Assembly (NCBI GenBank): GCA_027531445.1
Contig: JAPZRK010000002.1
Location: 32,920 to 96,919, forward strand
Direction: 5' to 3'
Origin: Leptospira sp.
GTDB lineage: Bacteria; Spirochaetota; Leptospiria; Leptospirales; Leptospiraceae
DNA: 64,000 nucleotides
Shown: piece after piece, positions 51,494 through 60,660 of the stretch
Layout of the letters: the number at the start of each line of letters is the position of its first letter
How positions within the stretch are numbered: position 1 is the stretch's first letter
The notes under the pieces: model-generated
The model's input: the letters and a program-made list of their open reading frames with translations, nothing else
Databases searched by the model: none
What the model was told of the DNA's origin: nothing
Program-made: the position numbers and the translations under genes

Positions 51494-54319
51494 ATGAATC
51501 TCAGCAAACTTTTAGAATCAATAAAAAAATTTCTTCATTTTCTCAACCAAGTTTGGCTGATACTATCGAGTGGGATCCGTGCCAAGCTAGCCTGGTTTAC
51601 GGGCTCACTCATTTTTTTGACCATCCTTGCCCTTTCCTTCCTTACAGTTCGCCAACAAACAGAAATTTTAACAGAAAGTTATGAAAAACAAGCGGCCGTT
51701 TCACGAAATTTCATCGCAAGCCTCGTTTTAGAAATTGAAAACATCTCCCAAAACTTGATCCGTATTGAAGAATTTCGAAATCGAATTCAAAAACAAAGGG
51801 AAGAACTAAAAAAGTATAGGACAGAGAGTGTAGTTGAAGAAACAAAAAGTGTATCCGTGTTCGGTTTCAAAACCAATTTTTTTGGAGCTTTGGGTAAAGA
51901 AATCGTTACCAAACAAGTAGATACTTTTTACTCCACATACCTTACTAATTCTGAGGTGACTATCCTTGAGAAAAAAACCAGGGAGCAACTGAATCAAGCA
52001 GGGAAACATCCAATTTCAGATGTAGAATGGGCTAGTTTACAAGCATTAGCAAAAAATTTCGTAGAAGCACAGTTAAACTCTCAATCTTTACAAGAAACTA
52101 TAAATCTTAAAAAAGATAAACTCCAAGTGAGTGAAAGAAGTAAGTTAGACGAAAAGATCAAAATAGCAGAAAGAGTTGCGAAAAAATCTCGTTCAACAAT
52201 CGATCAAAAAATTGCATTGATCTTTGCTGGGAGCAAAAAAAGAAAATTAGAAGAACTGGGATTAGACACGAATCTTTTTCGTATCCAAACATTTCCCAAT
52301 CTTGCAACAAATTCAAGTGAATTGCCTGAAGCATCATTCGATACAAAAATCCTTGATCCAGAATCGAATCTTTCTGCTCTTATTGATCATGAGGTCTTGA
52401 GTGTGTCTCTTGCAAAAGCAAGTCGAGAATTTGCAAAATCAATTGTAAACGCAAATGAAGGAAAGACCGCAGAAGTAACTTGGGAAAAAAGAGAAATTCA
52501 AGCACTCCATTCCCCCTTGTTCCGAAATCCTGCATCAACGAAACGAGCTCAAAATCTTTACTCGATTCGATATTCGTTGGGAGAGTTTTCTCAAGTAGTA
52601 AAAGCAGATCTCGAAATCACAAAAAAAATCCAAGAATTGATTCCAAAATTACGTAAACGCATCTCTATCCTAAAGCGGTCAAAACCGCCTATCCCACCCT
52701 ATCGAGATAATGAATTCAAAAAATTATATGCTGAATACTCACAAAAAATAGAAGAACGCAACCAATCATTCGATTTGCTTGCCAATGAAACTCAAGTAAA
52801 ACCAGAAGCCTTTGAGATAAACGAATCTTTACGTAGTGTTCGCGATTCTGCGCTAGAAGATTGGATCATTTTAAAATTTAAAACTGATCTATCGGATTAC
52901 GATCATTACTACCAGAGCGCGGAGGAGATGGAACATTTTCGATCCAGATGGAAAGCAATTAGAACTTGGATATCCGAAGCCAGTTCAGAAACACCATCAC
53001 CCTCTCTCAAAAAATTATTCCCTGAAGGGACGGTCGCTCACTCTCGGAGTGAGGCCGAAGAAATTCTTTGGTCGATTGACAGCTTACCGCTCTATGGTGA
53101 TGACAACAAAGCACTGAGCCAAGAGATCTTAAATCGTAACTTTTCTGGATTGATTCGAACACTCGTAGATCGAACAGATGGGATCCATGCCATTCGAACC
53201 AATAGAAATCAAGTTATATTAACGGCGTTTAGCATTTGCTTATTGGCGATTCTACTCGCTGTTTTTATCTCAGGTGTCGTAGTCCAAAAGATAAAACATA
53301 TTATACAAAGCGCCGAGGATGTTGGAAGAGGCAATTTGGAAGTTATCTTTGAGCATGGCGGAAATGATGAGTTTGGTAACTTAACTGTTTCACTCAACCA
53401 GATGGTTTCCGGACTTCGTGATCGTGAAAAGATGCGCGGAGTTTTAGGAAGTATGGTAGATCCTGTTGTTGTAGCTGAAGCATTAAAAGATTTGAATTCG
53501 TTAAAACGAGGCAGCGAAAAAATCATAACTGCCTTTTTTTCAGATGTCGCCGGCTTCTCCTCCATTTCAGAAAAGTTAAAACCCTATGAACTAGCAAGCC
53601 TTCTTAACGAGTACCTTTCAGCAATGACCCATATCCTGAAAGAACATGAAGGCGTCTTAGATAAATACATTGGAGATGCCATTGTTGGAATCTTCAACGC
53701 ACCGGTTGAAGTAGAAGAACATTGTCTGAAAGCGGTCTATGCGAGTCTTGCAATGGAAAAAAAGATGAAATTACTCAGGCAACATTGGTCAGAAAAACGT
53801 ATGTATGTCCCTGAAGTATATGATATGCATTTTCGAATTGGACTGAATTACGGATCAAGTAAGGTTGGATTTATGGGAACGGATGCGCTTGCATCCTATA
53901 CAATGATGGGCGATACAGTAAATTTAGCGGCGAGACTGGAAGCTGCTGCGAAGGATTACGGTGTTTGTATTCTTGCGACCGACTCAGTGTATGAAATCGT
54001 TAAGGAAAAAGTTTTGGCAAGAAAACTGGATTTGGTTCGAGTAAAAGGAAAGTCCACTGCCGTTGTTTTATATGAAATGATTTGCAAAATCGGCGAAGAA
54101 ACTGAAAATTTAAAAGATTTTGTAAATCTATACGAAGAAGCTTTGTTCTCATATATCAATCGGTATTGGGAAGATGCCATAGACAAATTGAAAAAAGCAG
54201 AACTTGCGAAGGGAACACATGATACGGCTTGTCAAGTCCTGAAGGAACGATGTCAAAGTTATATTTTGACACCTCCCCCTCAAGGTTGGGATGGTGTGTA
54301 TACTCGAACACACAAATAA
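51494..54319 (+). CDS. Membrane adenylate/guanylate cyclase with large periplasmic region
   Basis: A 941-residue protein. A cytoplasmic start of about 25 residues precedes the first transmembrane helix (KLAWFTGSLIFLTILALSFL). A periplasmic region of about 510 residues follows, with long charged helices likely to form coiled coils. A second transmembrane helix (ILTAFSICLLAILLAVFISGVV), a HAMP segment and a class III cyclase domain (about residues 670-860) come next. Metal-binding aspartates are in FFSDVAGFS and DKYIGDAIVG, and MMGDTVNLAARLE is the family motif. The start has AAAGG six bases upstream. Substrate ATP or GTP not decided. The last 70 residues are an extra helical tail. Confidence 0.9.
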   Translation: MNLSKLLESIKKFLHFLNQVWLILSSGIRAKLAWFTGSLIFLTILALSFLTVRQQTEILTESYEKQAAVSRNFIASLVLEIENISQNLIRIEEFRNRIQKQREELKKYRTESVVEETKSVSVFGFKTNFFGALGKEIVTKQVDTFYSTYLTNSEVTILEKKTREQLNQAGKHPISDVEWASLQALAKNFVEAQLNSQSLQETINLKKDKLQVSERSKLDEKIKIAERVAKKSRSTIDQKIALIFAGSKKRKLEELGLDTNLFRIQTFPNLATNSSELPEASFDTKILDPESNLSALIDHEVLSVSLAKASREFAKSIVNANEGKTAEVTWEKREIQALHSPLFRNPASTKRAQNLYSIRYSLGEFSQVVKADLEITKKIQELIPKLRKRISILKRSKPPIPPYRDNEFKKLYAEYSQKIEERNQSFDLLANETQVKPEAFEINESLRSVRDSALEDWIILKFKTDLSDYDHYYQSAEEMEHFRSRWKAIRTWISEASSETPSPSLKKLFPEGTVAHSRSEAEEILWSIDSLPLYGDDNKALSQEILNRNFSGLIRTLVDRTDGIHAIRTNRNQVILTAFSICLLAILLAVFISGVVVQKIKHIIQSAEDVGRGNLEVIFEHGGNDEFGNLTVSLNQMVSGLRDREKMRGVLGSMVDPVVVAEALKDLNSLKRGSEKIITAFFSDVAGFSSISEKLKPYELASLLNEYLSAMTHILKEHEGVLDKYIGDAIVGIFNAPVEVEEHCLKAVYASLAMEKKMKLLRQHWSEKRMYVPEVYDMHFRIGLNYGSSKVGFMGTDALASYTMMGDTVNLAARLEAAAKDYGVCILATDSVYEIVKEKVLARKLDLVRVKGKSTAVVLYEMICKIGEETENLKDFVNLYEEALFSYINRYWEDAIDKLKKAELAKGTHDTACQVLKERCQSYILTPPPQGWDGVYTRTHK

Positions 54320-54328
54320 AGGAAAAAG

Positions 54329-54745
54329 ATGAAGATTAGATTACATAGAAAACAATCCCCATTTCAGTTAGAAGCAGAAAACGAAACGAATAATAAAATC
54401 CTCATTGACGCCTCACCAGATTTAGGTGGAACTAATGCAGGACCTCGTCCCATGGAACTTTTGATTATGGGCCTTGCAGGTTGCAGTAGTATTGATGTAT
54501 TGATGATCTTAGAAAAACAAAAAGTTCAACTCATCGACTACTCAGTGGAAGTAGAGGCAGATAGGGAAAAAGTGGAACATGCTTCCCTTTTCAAACGCAT
54601 TCATATGAAGTTTCGCGTCAAAGGAAATGTTCTCGACGAGCAATTAACAAGAGCAATCGATCTAAGCTTAGAGAAGTATTGTTCTGTGGCAAAAACCCTT
54701 GAAAAAACAGCCACCATTACTTATGAATTTGAAGTGATTTCGTAA
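54329..54745 (+). CDS. OsmC-family protein
   Basis: A 138-residue OsmC/Ohr-fold protein. The conserved region around GPRPMELLIMGLAGCSSID has the first active cysteine (LAGC), and the second lies in the YCSVAKTLEK segment near residue 118. OsmC proteins reduce organic hydroperoxides with a thiol pair. It starts 10 bases after the cyclase gene, so may be read with it. It is convergent with DUF547, with a single base between stop codons. The family is firm; the peroxidase substrate is not. Confidence 0.9.
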   Translation: MKIRLHRKQSPFQLEAENETNNKILIDASPDLGGTNAGPRPMELLIMGLAGCSSIDVLMILEKQKVQLIDYSVEVEADREKVEHASLFKRIHMKFRVKGNVLDEQLTRAIDLSLEKYCSVAKTLEKTATITYEFEVIS

Positions 54746-54746
54746 G

Positions 54747-55508
54747 CTACTTTTGTTCATTCAAACGCCAGCTGTAATCATTGTACTCGATGAGCGCGTC
54801 AGCAGGAATTTTCTCTGTGAATCCTTCTTGAATGAATTCAATGAGCGTTCCGTTTTTCGTAAAGTCACCTTTGAACCAATCAAAGATTTTACTTAATGCG
54901 AGCACGTTTTTCGTTTTATCATAACTATTCTTTGTAGGGTTCTTTAAAAAATTCAGTTTGCTCGTTTGTAATTGTGTAGATAAGGAACTTCCAGTATACG
55001 CATCCGAACTGAGTGAAGGACATCCGATAGATGCACAAACTATCGCAAAATGGATGCGAGGTTCGTTGAAGTCCTTTCTTAATTTTTCATGTTCAATCCA
55101 ATCCAGGTTTCTCACTTTTCCTAACAAAGTAAAAAAATCCTTTTTCCAAGGAGTACCTCTGACTAAGTTTAACTTTGAAAAGGGAGACCCGATATCGGTT
55201 ATACTTTTTAAAGGATAATGATCTAAAATCAATTGGATCGTAAAAGCATTGTATGCATTGATAAGGAATGCTATCTTTTGAGATTGAGAAAAACTAGAAT
55301 ATTCTGATTCACTTACACTAGATAAAGTTGACAAATAAGATTTGAATATACTCGAATCTTTTTCGATTCCCTGGTAATTGACGAGCCCTTGGTTCACATT
55401 TTTTTTTAATACTTGATCCCAAAGTTTGTGCGTGTGGTCAAAACTTTGTGAAAAGATCGAAGTAAAAGAACAGAAAGATAAAAGGAATGTAAGTGAAATT
55501 TTGGACAT
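54747..55508 (-). CDS. DUF547 exported protein
   Basis: A 253-residue protein with a signal peptide and the DUF547 core. Conserved segments: AFLINAYNAFTIQLILDHYP, the EHEKLRKDF segment and RIHFAIVCASIGCPSL near residues 150-165, with Cys residues in the last. The DUF547 fold resembles papain-like/transglutaminase relatives, but no activity is known. A strand-rich C-terminal part ends DYSWRLNEQK. The single base between its stop and that of OsmC is notable. It is probably periplasmic. Function unknown. Confidence 0.85.
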   Translation of the reverse strand: MSKISLTFLLSFCSFTSIFSQSFDHTHKLWDQVLKKNVNQGLVNYQGIEKDSSIFKSYLSTLSSVSESEYSSFSQSQKIAFLINAYNAFTIQLILDHYPLKSITDIGSPFSKLNLVRGTPWKKDFFTLLGKVRNLDWIEHEKLRKDFNEPRIHFAIVCASIGCPSLSSDAYTGSSLSTQLQTSKLNFLKNPTKNSYDKTKNVLALSKIFDWFKGDFTKNGTLIEFIQEGFTEKIPADALIEYNDYSWRLNEQK

Positions 55509-55615
55509 ATTTGTATACCTGATGATCCGTCATGCGTTTAGACTCCAAAGCTTGCCAAAAATACGTAACAAATTTTTGAAATCTCTGGTATAATTTTCCT
55601 CAATATCCATTGAAT

Positions 55616-56215
55616 ATGAAAGAAAAATCTGACCTCCTCTTATTTCCCAATCTACTTACACTCCTCCGCATTTTTCTGATCGTGCCAGTTCTCTCCTGTT
55701 TTCATTTCCAGTTTTGGATTTGGGGACTGTTCCTTGCCATCCTGTTGTTTTTGACTGACTTCTTTGACGGGTATTTTGCACGCCGGCTCAATCAAACGAG
55801 TGTAATTGGATCCATTCTCGATCCGATTGCCGATAAGTTGGTAGTCATCTTCCTTTTTCTTTTTTTGTATCTAAAGGGTGCCGCACCTGCTTTCTATGTA
55901 GGCATTGTTTTTTTAAGGGATATTCTGCAACTTTCCGTGATTCCTGTATTAATGGTTTGGAAAAAAATTCCATTTTTTGTAAAACCTAAAATGATACCGA
56001 AATGGGGGACGACATTAAATTACATACTACTACTCTATTATTTTTGGATTCATATCGGTAAAAGTATTACTTCACTTGCTACATTCACTTTATTTATAAA
56101 TGTAATCGAGATCCCTATTTTGATAATAAGCTCCATCATTGAAGTTTATATCTTAATTACTTTCTTACCACGATACTACCAAATTTACAATCGTCTTCAC
56201 GATACATTTGAATAA
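55616..56215 (+). CDS. CDP-alcohol phosphatidyltransferase (PgsA-like)
   Basis: A 199-residue membrane enzyme with about five hydrophobic segments. The CDP-alcohol motif D-x2-D-G-x2-A-R-x8-G-x3-D-x3-D is present as TDFFDGYFARR...GSILDPIADK. It transfers a phosphatidyl group from CDP-diacylglycerol, most likely to glycerol-3-phosphate. The ATG at 55616 is preferred to TTG 55610; no Shine-Dalgarno is clear. It is convergent, three bases apart, with the esterase gene. Acceptor is inferred from size and motif. Confidence 0.85.
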   Translation: MKEKSDLLLFPNLLTLLRIFLIVPVLSCFHFQFWIWGLFLAILLFLTDFFDGYFARRLNQTSVIGSILDPIADKLVVIFLFLFLYLKGAAPAFYVGIVFLRDILQLSVIPVLMVWKKIPFFVKPKMIPKWGTTLNYILLLYYFWIHIGKSITSLATFTLFINVIEIPILIISSIIEVYILITFLPRYYQIYNRLHDTFE

Positions 56216-56218
56216 AGA

Positions 56219-56923
56219 TCACGAAAGGCTATTTAAGTATCTACTCATACCTTGAATTACAACTTGAGGTATTTCATGAGCACCTGGAAATCCAATAAAT
56301 TCACCTAACATTCCCGCATCCCTAAACATCTTTTCAAGTTTTTTTGCATTCGCATAACCTAAAATTTGATCATACTCACCATGCGATTGAAAAAACCTTA
56401 AGTTAGATTTTTTAACGACAAGAGAATTCCATAAAGTTTCATTTAGTAATGCTCCAGAAAGAACCATGAGTCCTTTCGGCAAAGAATCTGAACGTAACAT
56501 CAAGTCTGTCGCTAACATAGCTCCTTGAGAAAAGCCAGCTAGTATAATTTGATTCCATGGTATACCAAGAGATTGTATCATTAACAGAGCTGAATCTCTT
56601 GCAATTTGCATTCCTTCTGGATCTTTGTCCGCAAATGTACGCATACTTTTGGTGCGCATAGCCTCTTCCAAAGCAGCCATATCTATCGGGAACCAAGCCC
56701 GACCAGTATAACCAGGCATTAACGGAACTTTGAGGTGCCCATTTGCAAAAACCCAATTAAAATTTTGTTCTGTTGTTAAGACATCGTGAATCGGGAATAG
56801 ATCAAAAGCACTTGCACCATATCCGTGAAAAACCACAACGGTAGGCGCTTCTGGATCTCCCGCCACTCTTAAAACTTCAAGGGGACCTAACATTTCTAGT
56901 TCGTCTGTATTATCATCTAACAT
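56219..56923 (-). CDS. Phospholipase/carboxylesterase family hydrolase
   Basis: A 234-residue alpha/beta hydrolase. The oxyanion strand is VVFHGYGASAFDLFP and the nucleophile elbow is GFSQGAML (G-F-S-Q-G), typical of the carboxylesterase/lysophospholipase family. An Asp in EYDQILGY and a His in GAHEIP complete the triad. No signal peptide, so it is cytoplasmic. It lies 28 bases downstream of dinB on the same strand. Substrate is probably a short ester or thioester; it cannot be set here. Confidence 0.88.
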   Translation of the reverse strand: MLDDNTDELEMLGPLEVLRVAGDPEAPTVVVFHGYGASAFDLFPIHDVLTTEQNFNWVFANGHLKVPLMPGYTGRAWFPIDMAALEEAMRTKSMRTFADKDPEGMQIARDSALLMIQSLGIPWNQIILAGFSQGAMLATDLMLRSDSLPKGLMVLSGALLNETLWNSLVVKKSNLRFFQSHGEYDQILGYANAKKLEKMFRDAGMLGEFIGFPGAHEIPQVVIQGMSRYLNSLS

Positions 56924-56951
56924 AAATATTTACTCATTCTCATTAATTCGT

Positions 56952-58028
56952 TTAAAATAAACTCAGTTGACCATCATCTGTCGCCATTAGGTGATTTAAA
57001 TTAGACAACGAAATCCCTAAAAGCCTGACCTTTTTTGAAGAAGAGACATTTTCACTCCAAAAATTACGAAACAAATTCGATGATTGATCTGCAATGTCTT
57101 TCGCCAAGTATAAAAATGATTCGGAAGTAACACTTCTTGATTTAAGAGTAAAATCAGCGTATTTAACTTTGATTGTAAGAGTTTTTCCCATCCTATCTCT
57201 TTTATTTATCCTGTTGGACAATTCGATGGCTAGGTTTTCCAATACCAACAACAACGAATCAAAGTCATCACTGTCCTTCTCAAATGTTGTTTCTACCGCT
57301 ATTGATTTTGCTTCTCTAGATGACTCGACTGGACGATCATCTATACCTCTTACCATTTCAAAGTAGCGACGACCCATTTTTCCAAAATGTTTGATGAGTT
57401 CTTCTTCCTTGATTTTTAAAAGATCCCTTCCAAATTCCCATCCAAAACTTTGCATCTTTTCAAATGTGATCTTGCCAATGCCATGAAATTTACTTAGCTT
57501 GAGATCAGCTAAGTAATTGTGGGAATCGTTTGGAAGAATGACGAACAACCCATTCGGTTTGTTTTGTTCAGAAGCGATTTTCGCTAACAGTTTATTTTCT
57601 GCAACGCCAGCCGAACAAGTAAGACCAGTTTTTTCATATACACGCCTTCTGATTTCTTTTGCGATTACACTTGCATGTTGGATTCCCAACTTATTAACTG
57701 TTACATCAAGATATGCTTCATCGAGTGATAATGGTTCAACTAAATCGGTATATTCTAAAAATATTTCTCGAATCTGTTTTGAAATCAATCTGTAAACTTC
57801 GAATCTTGGAGGAGTAAAAATGGCATTGGGGCAAAGTTGATAAGCACGATAACATGACATTGCTGATTTAACACCATATTTACGAGCTTCATAACTTGCG
57901 GCGCAGACTACCCCTCGACTGTTGGGAGGTCCTCCAACCACAAGTGGTTTTCCTCGCCATTCCGCATGATCTCGCTGCTCTACTGAAGCAAAAAAAGCGT
58001 CCATATCTATGTGAATAATCTTTCTCAA
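56952..58028 (-). CDS. dinB: DNA polymerase IV
   Basis: A 358-residue Y-family polymerase. Motifs: HIDMDAFFASVEQRD at the start with catalytic acidic residues, SLDEAYLDVT for the second acidic pair, then a helix-hairpin-helix GIGKITFEKMQSFG and the little finger domain. The extreme C-terminus ends in a short QLSLF, which fits a beta-clamp-binding motif. Performs translesion synthesis and is often damage-inducible; no LexA-type site is evident in its short upstream gap. Firm. Confidence 0.95.
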   Translation of the reverse strand: MRKIIHIDMDAFFASVEQRDHAEWRGKPLVVGGPPNSRGVVCAASYEARKYGVKSAMSCYRAYQLCPNAIFTPPRFEVYRLISKQIREIFLEYTDLVEPLSLDEAYLDVTVNKLGIQHASVIAKEIRRRVYEKTGLTCSAGVAENKLLAKIASEQNKPNGLFVILPNDSHNYLADLKLSKFHGIGKITFEKMQSFGWEFGRDLLKIKEEELIKHFGKMGRRYFEMVRGIDDRPVESSREAKSIAVETTFEKDSDDFDSLLLVLENLAIELSNRINKRDRMGKTLTIKVKYADFTLKSRSVTSESFLYLAKDIADQSSNLFRNFWSENVSSSKKVRLLGISLSNLNHLMATDDGQLSLF

Positions 58029-58072
58029 TTTTATCTTGCAAAAAATGTTTTATCACTTACACTCTCAAAGGA

Positions 58073-59203
58073 GTGTTAGATTTACCACCAAAAATTCTTG
58101 TAGTCGATGATAACGAAACGAACGTCGAAATCATTACACACATTCTCTTGGAAGCGGGATATGAAGTAGTAGTCGCTTATGATGGTGAATATGCATTAGA
58201 ACTTGCAGATGCGTTAGAATTAGATTTGATTCTTTTGGACATATTGTTGCCCGGAATAAGTGGCCTGGAAGTGGCAAAAAAACTGACTTCGGAAGAAAAA
58301 ACAAAACATATTCCCATTTTATTTTTATCTGCGCTGAATGAAACAAGAGATATTGTCAGAGGTTTTGAAACAGGTGCAATTGATTACATTACCAAGCCAT
58401 TTCAAGAAGCAGAAATCCTCGCCCGAATTCGTACACACATAAAAATCAAAAATCTCGAAAAAGAAAGAATCAACCTAATTCATTCCATCAAACAAGATTT
58501 AAATCTTGCTAGGGCAAATCAACAAAACCTTGTTAAATTCCAGTTTCCTCCCTCAGATTATTATAAAATTTATACATCTTATACTCCTATGGACTTGGTC
58601 GGAGGTGATCTTATTACCTATGATCTATTGCCAAATGGAGATCTCGATATTTTATTTGGCGATGTGACTGGTCATGGGATTGCCGCTGCTATGGTTTCGT
58701 TAATGGCGATCATTACATTTAAAACTATGAATCAATCCTTTTTAACACCTAGTGAATGTTTGTATTTAATCCATAATACTCTTAGCCCAATGATCACAAC
58801 ACATTTTATAAGTGCCATTTATTTTAGATTTAACCCGGTAGATAAAATTCTATCCTATTCTATGGCTGGTCATCATAGTATGATTCTTATGCGAGATGGG
58901 AATTTACTCCGCTTGGGAACAAAGGGGTTTTGTTTGATGATGTTTCCCAATTTACTCACTGAAAATGAAGAAATTGGTTTGGAACCAGGAGATCGTTTAT
59001 TTTTATTCAGTGATGGAATGTTTGAAGTTCCTGATGAAGATGAAAATTATTTAGGGGAAAAGGCATTTTTAAACATTGTAAAGATTCATTTTAATAAAAG
59101 AGGACGCGATTTTTTGGATTCAATAGAAAATGCAGTTTTAAATTATAGCAACCAAAAGGTAGCCGATGACATGACGATGTTACTTTTGGAAATTGCGGAT
59201 TAA
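58073..59203 (+). CDS. Response regulator with SpoIIE/PPM-type phosphatase output
   Basis: A 376-residue protein. The receiver domain (1-125) has D12-D13, phospho-acceptor Asp56 (LLDILLPG) and a Lys in YITKPF. A linker helix leads to a PPM/SpoIIE-type phosphatase with GGDLITYD, FGDVTGHG, SDGMFE and ADDMTML. Such RsbU/RsbP-like proteins dephosphorylate STAS antagonists. The GTG start at 58073 directly follows GGAG with almost no spacing, an unusual start signal. A histidine kinase gene follows 18 bases later, likely its cognate partner. Confidence 0.9.
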   Translation: MLDLPPKILVVDDNETNVEIITHILLEAGYEVVVAYDGEYALELADALELDLILLDILLPGISGLEVAKKLTSEEKTKHIPILFLSALNETRDIVRGFETGAIDYITKPFQEAEILARIRTHIKIKNLEKERINLIHSIKQDLNLARANQQNLVKFQFPPSDYYKIYTSYTPMDLVGGDLITYDLLPNGDLDILFGDVTGHGIAAAMVSLMAIITFKTMNQSFLTPSECLYLIHNTLSPMITTHFISAIYFRFNPVDKILSYSMAGHHSMILMRDGNLLRLGTKGFCLMMFPNLLTENEEIGLEPGDRLFLFSDGMFEVPDEDENYLGEKAFLNIVKIHFNKRGRDFLDSIENAVLNYSNQKVADDMTMLLLEIAD

Positions 59204-59221
59204 GCAAATCATAATTTTTGT

Positions 59222-60244
59222 ATGAATGAAGAGAATAAATCTAAATCGGCTTTTTTTTCAAAGATTACTCATGAGCTACGAACACCTTTGCATGCAGTCA
59301 TTGGTTATTCTCAAATTCTTGCGAAAGATCCAAGCTTACCGGAGCATCTAAAAGGTTACGTCCACTCACTCCATCAAAACGGGGTTCATTTGTTGGGTAT
59401 GATCAATGATCTTCTGGACCTATCAAAAATTGAAGCTGGTAAAATGACGGAAAACCGAGAGGTCTTTAGTCTTGTTTCACTTTATAATTTTATATTTTCT
59501 ATGTTTGGTTATCGGTTCTTAGAAAAAGGAATTACTTTCCGATTAAACAGCATTAAATCTATTCCTGAAACAAATTACTTTGGTGACCTTCAAAAAATTC
59601 GACAAATTTTAATCAATTTGATTGGTAACGCTTTGAAGTTTACAAATCAAGGGGAAGTTTTGTTAGATATTTCTTTGAAAGAATCTAAACACATTGATGG
59701 CATAGACTTAATAGAATTTTCAATTCAAGACACCGGAATTGGAATTCCAGAAGACCAATTAGAAATCATATTTGAAGCATTTCACCAAACAGATATTGGC
59801 TCCGCCTATCAAGAAGGTACTGGACTTGGACTTTCGATTTCTCGCCAACTTGTACAATTTCTCAAAGGCAGTATCTCGGTAAAAAGCGAACTTGGTAAGG
59901 GATCAACGTTTGTTTTTCAATTACCTCTTCAGATTGACAACAACAGCTCTGATGCTCAAAGTTTGTTGAACGCTGAACCTATAAAATTTATAAATTCAAA
60001 TCAATTGATTCGCAGTGATTTTCAAGATATTGATGAACTTTCGATGGTTAAACAATTTCTATTGGAATCAGAAGAAGAAAACCGAACGGAAATTCTAAGT
60101 CTCATTCGGTTACAAGATTTTCAAAAACTTCTATACTTATTGAATCATTTACCAAACAAAACAGAGGCTTTGTCAATTTTAGAAAAAAAGGCAACCGATC
60201 GTAAGTTCAAATTTTTTGTAGATTTAATGCAAACTATCAACTAA
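59222..60244 (+). CDS. Soluble histidine kinase
   Basis: A 340-residue kinase without transmembrane or sensor domain. It begins almost directly at the H-box: FFSKITHELRTPLHAVIGY with His17. An HATPase domain follows, with N-box QILINLIGNALKF, G1 DTGIGI, G2 GTGLGLSIS and the final STFVFQLPL. The last about 95 residues (from NNSSDAQ) form a helical domain of unknown role, possibly phosphotransfer- or binding-like, though without an obvious phospho-histidine. It sits 18 bases behind the response regulator gene and is the likely phosphodonor. Input signal unknown. Confidence 0.88.
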   Translation: MNEENKSKSAFFSKITHELRTPLHAVIGYSQILAKDPSLPEHLKGYVHSLHQNGVHLLGMINDLLDLSKIEAGKMTENREVFSLVSLYNFIFSMFGYRFLEKGITFRLNSIKSIPETNYFGDLQKIRQILINLIGNALKFTNQGEVLLDISLKESKHIDGIDLIEFSIQDTGIGIPEDQLEIIFEAFHQTDIGSAYQEGTGLGLSISRQLVQFLKGSISVKSELGKGSTFVFQLPLQIDNNSSDAQSLLNAEPIKFINSNQLIRSDFQDIDELSMVKQFLLESEEENRTEILSLIRLQDFQKLLYLLNHLPNKTEALSILEKKATDRKFKFFVDLMQTIN

Positions 60245-60257
60245 CAAAACATTTAGA

Positions 60258-60659
60258 CTACTTTTTTAAAGTTGAAATTTGAATTTTCGAAATCGATTTA
60301 GTTTTAAATATTTCAGTAATTTCATAGAAATCACCAAATTTCGAATCAACATCCATCTCCAAAATGATTGTTGGATTTTTAGCAACATCCAATTCCGTTT
60401 TTATAAAGCGGATCAAATTGGATTTTTGAATGGGCGATCCATTTAAAAAATAACTACTCTCCTTGGAAATTGAGATACTAACTTCATTCGTTGAATCACC
60501 CACTAGATTTGCGTCCGACTTAGGCAAATTAAAATCTTGGAGTGTACGAGATTCGGTAAACCTAACAGATAACATCAAGAAGATCAGAAGAATAAATAAA
60601 ATATCAATTAGACTGCTAATTTCGATTTGTTTTTTTTTGTTTTTTCTTCGACCTCTCAT
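60258..60659 (-). CDS. ExbD/TolR-type biopolymer transport protein
   Basis: A 133-residue protein, starting at ATG 60659 (MRGRRKNKKKQIEISSLIDI), which gives the standard ExbD opening. It has a single transmembrane helix with the conserved Asp (SSLIDILFILLIFLML) and a periplasmic domain ending in a TEIFKTKSISKI segment. A longer frame from 60755 would overlap the ExbB gene and is not used. Works with ExbB in a proton-driven motor that powers outer-membrane transport or cell-envelope tasks. ATG is one base after the ExbB stop, with AGG of TAGG acting as Shine-Dalgarno. Confidence 0.85.
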   Translation of the reverse strand: MRGRRKNKKKQIEISSLIDILFILLIFLMLSVRFTESRTLQDFNLPKSDANLVGDSTNEVSISISKESSYFLNGSPIQKSNLIRFIKTELDVAKNPTIILEMDVDSKFGDFYEITEIFKTKSISKIQISTLKK

Positions 60660-60660
60660 C

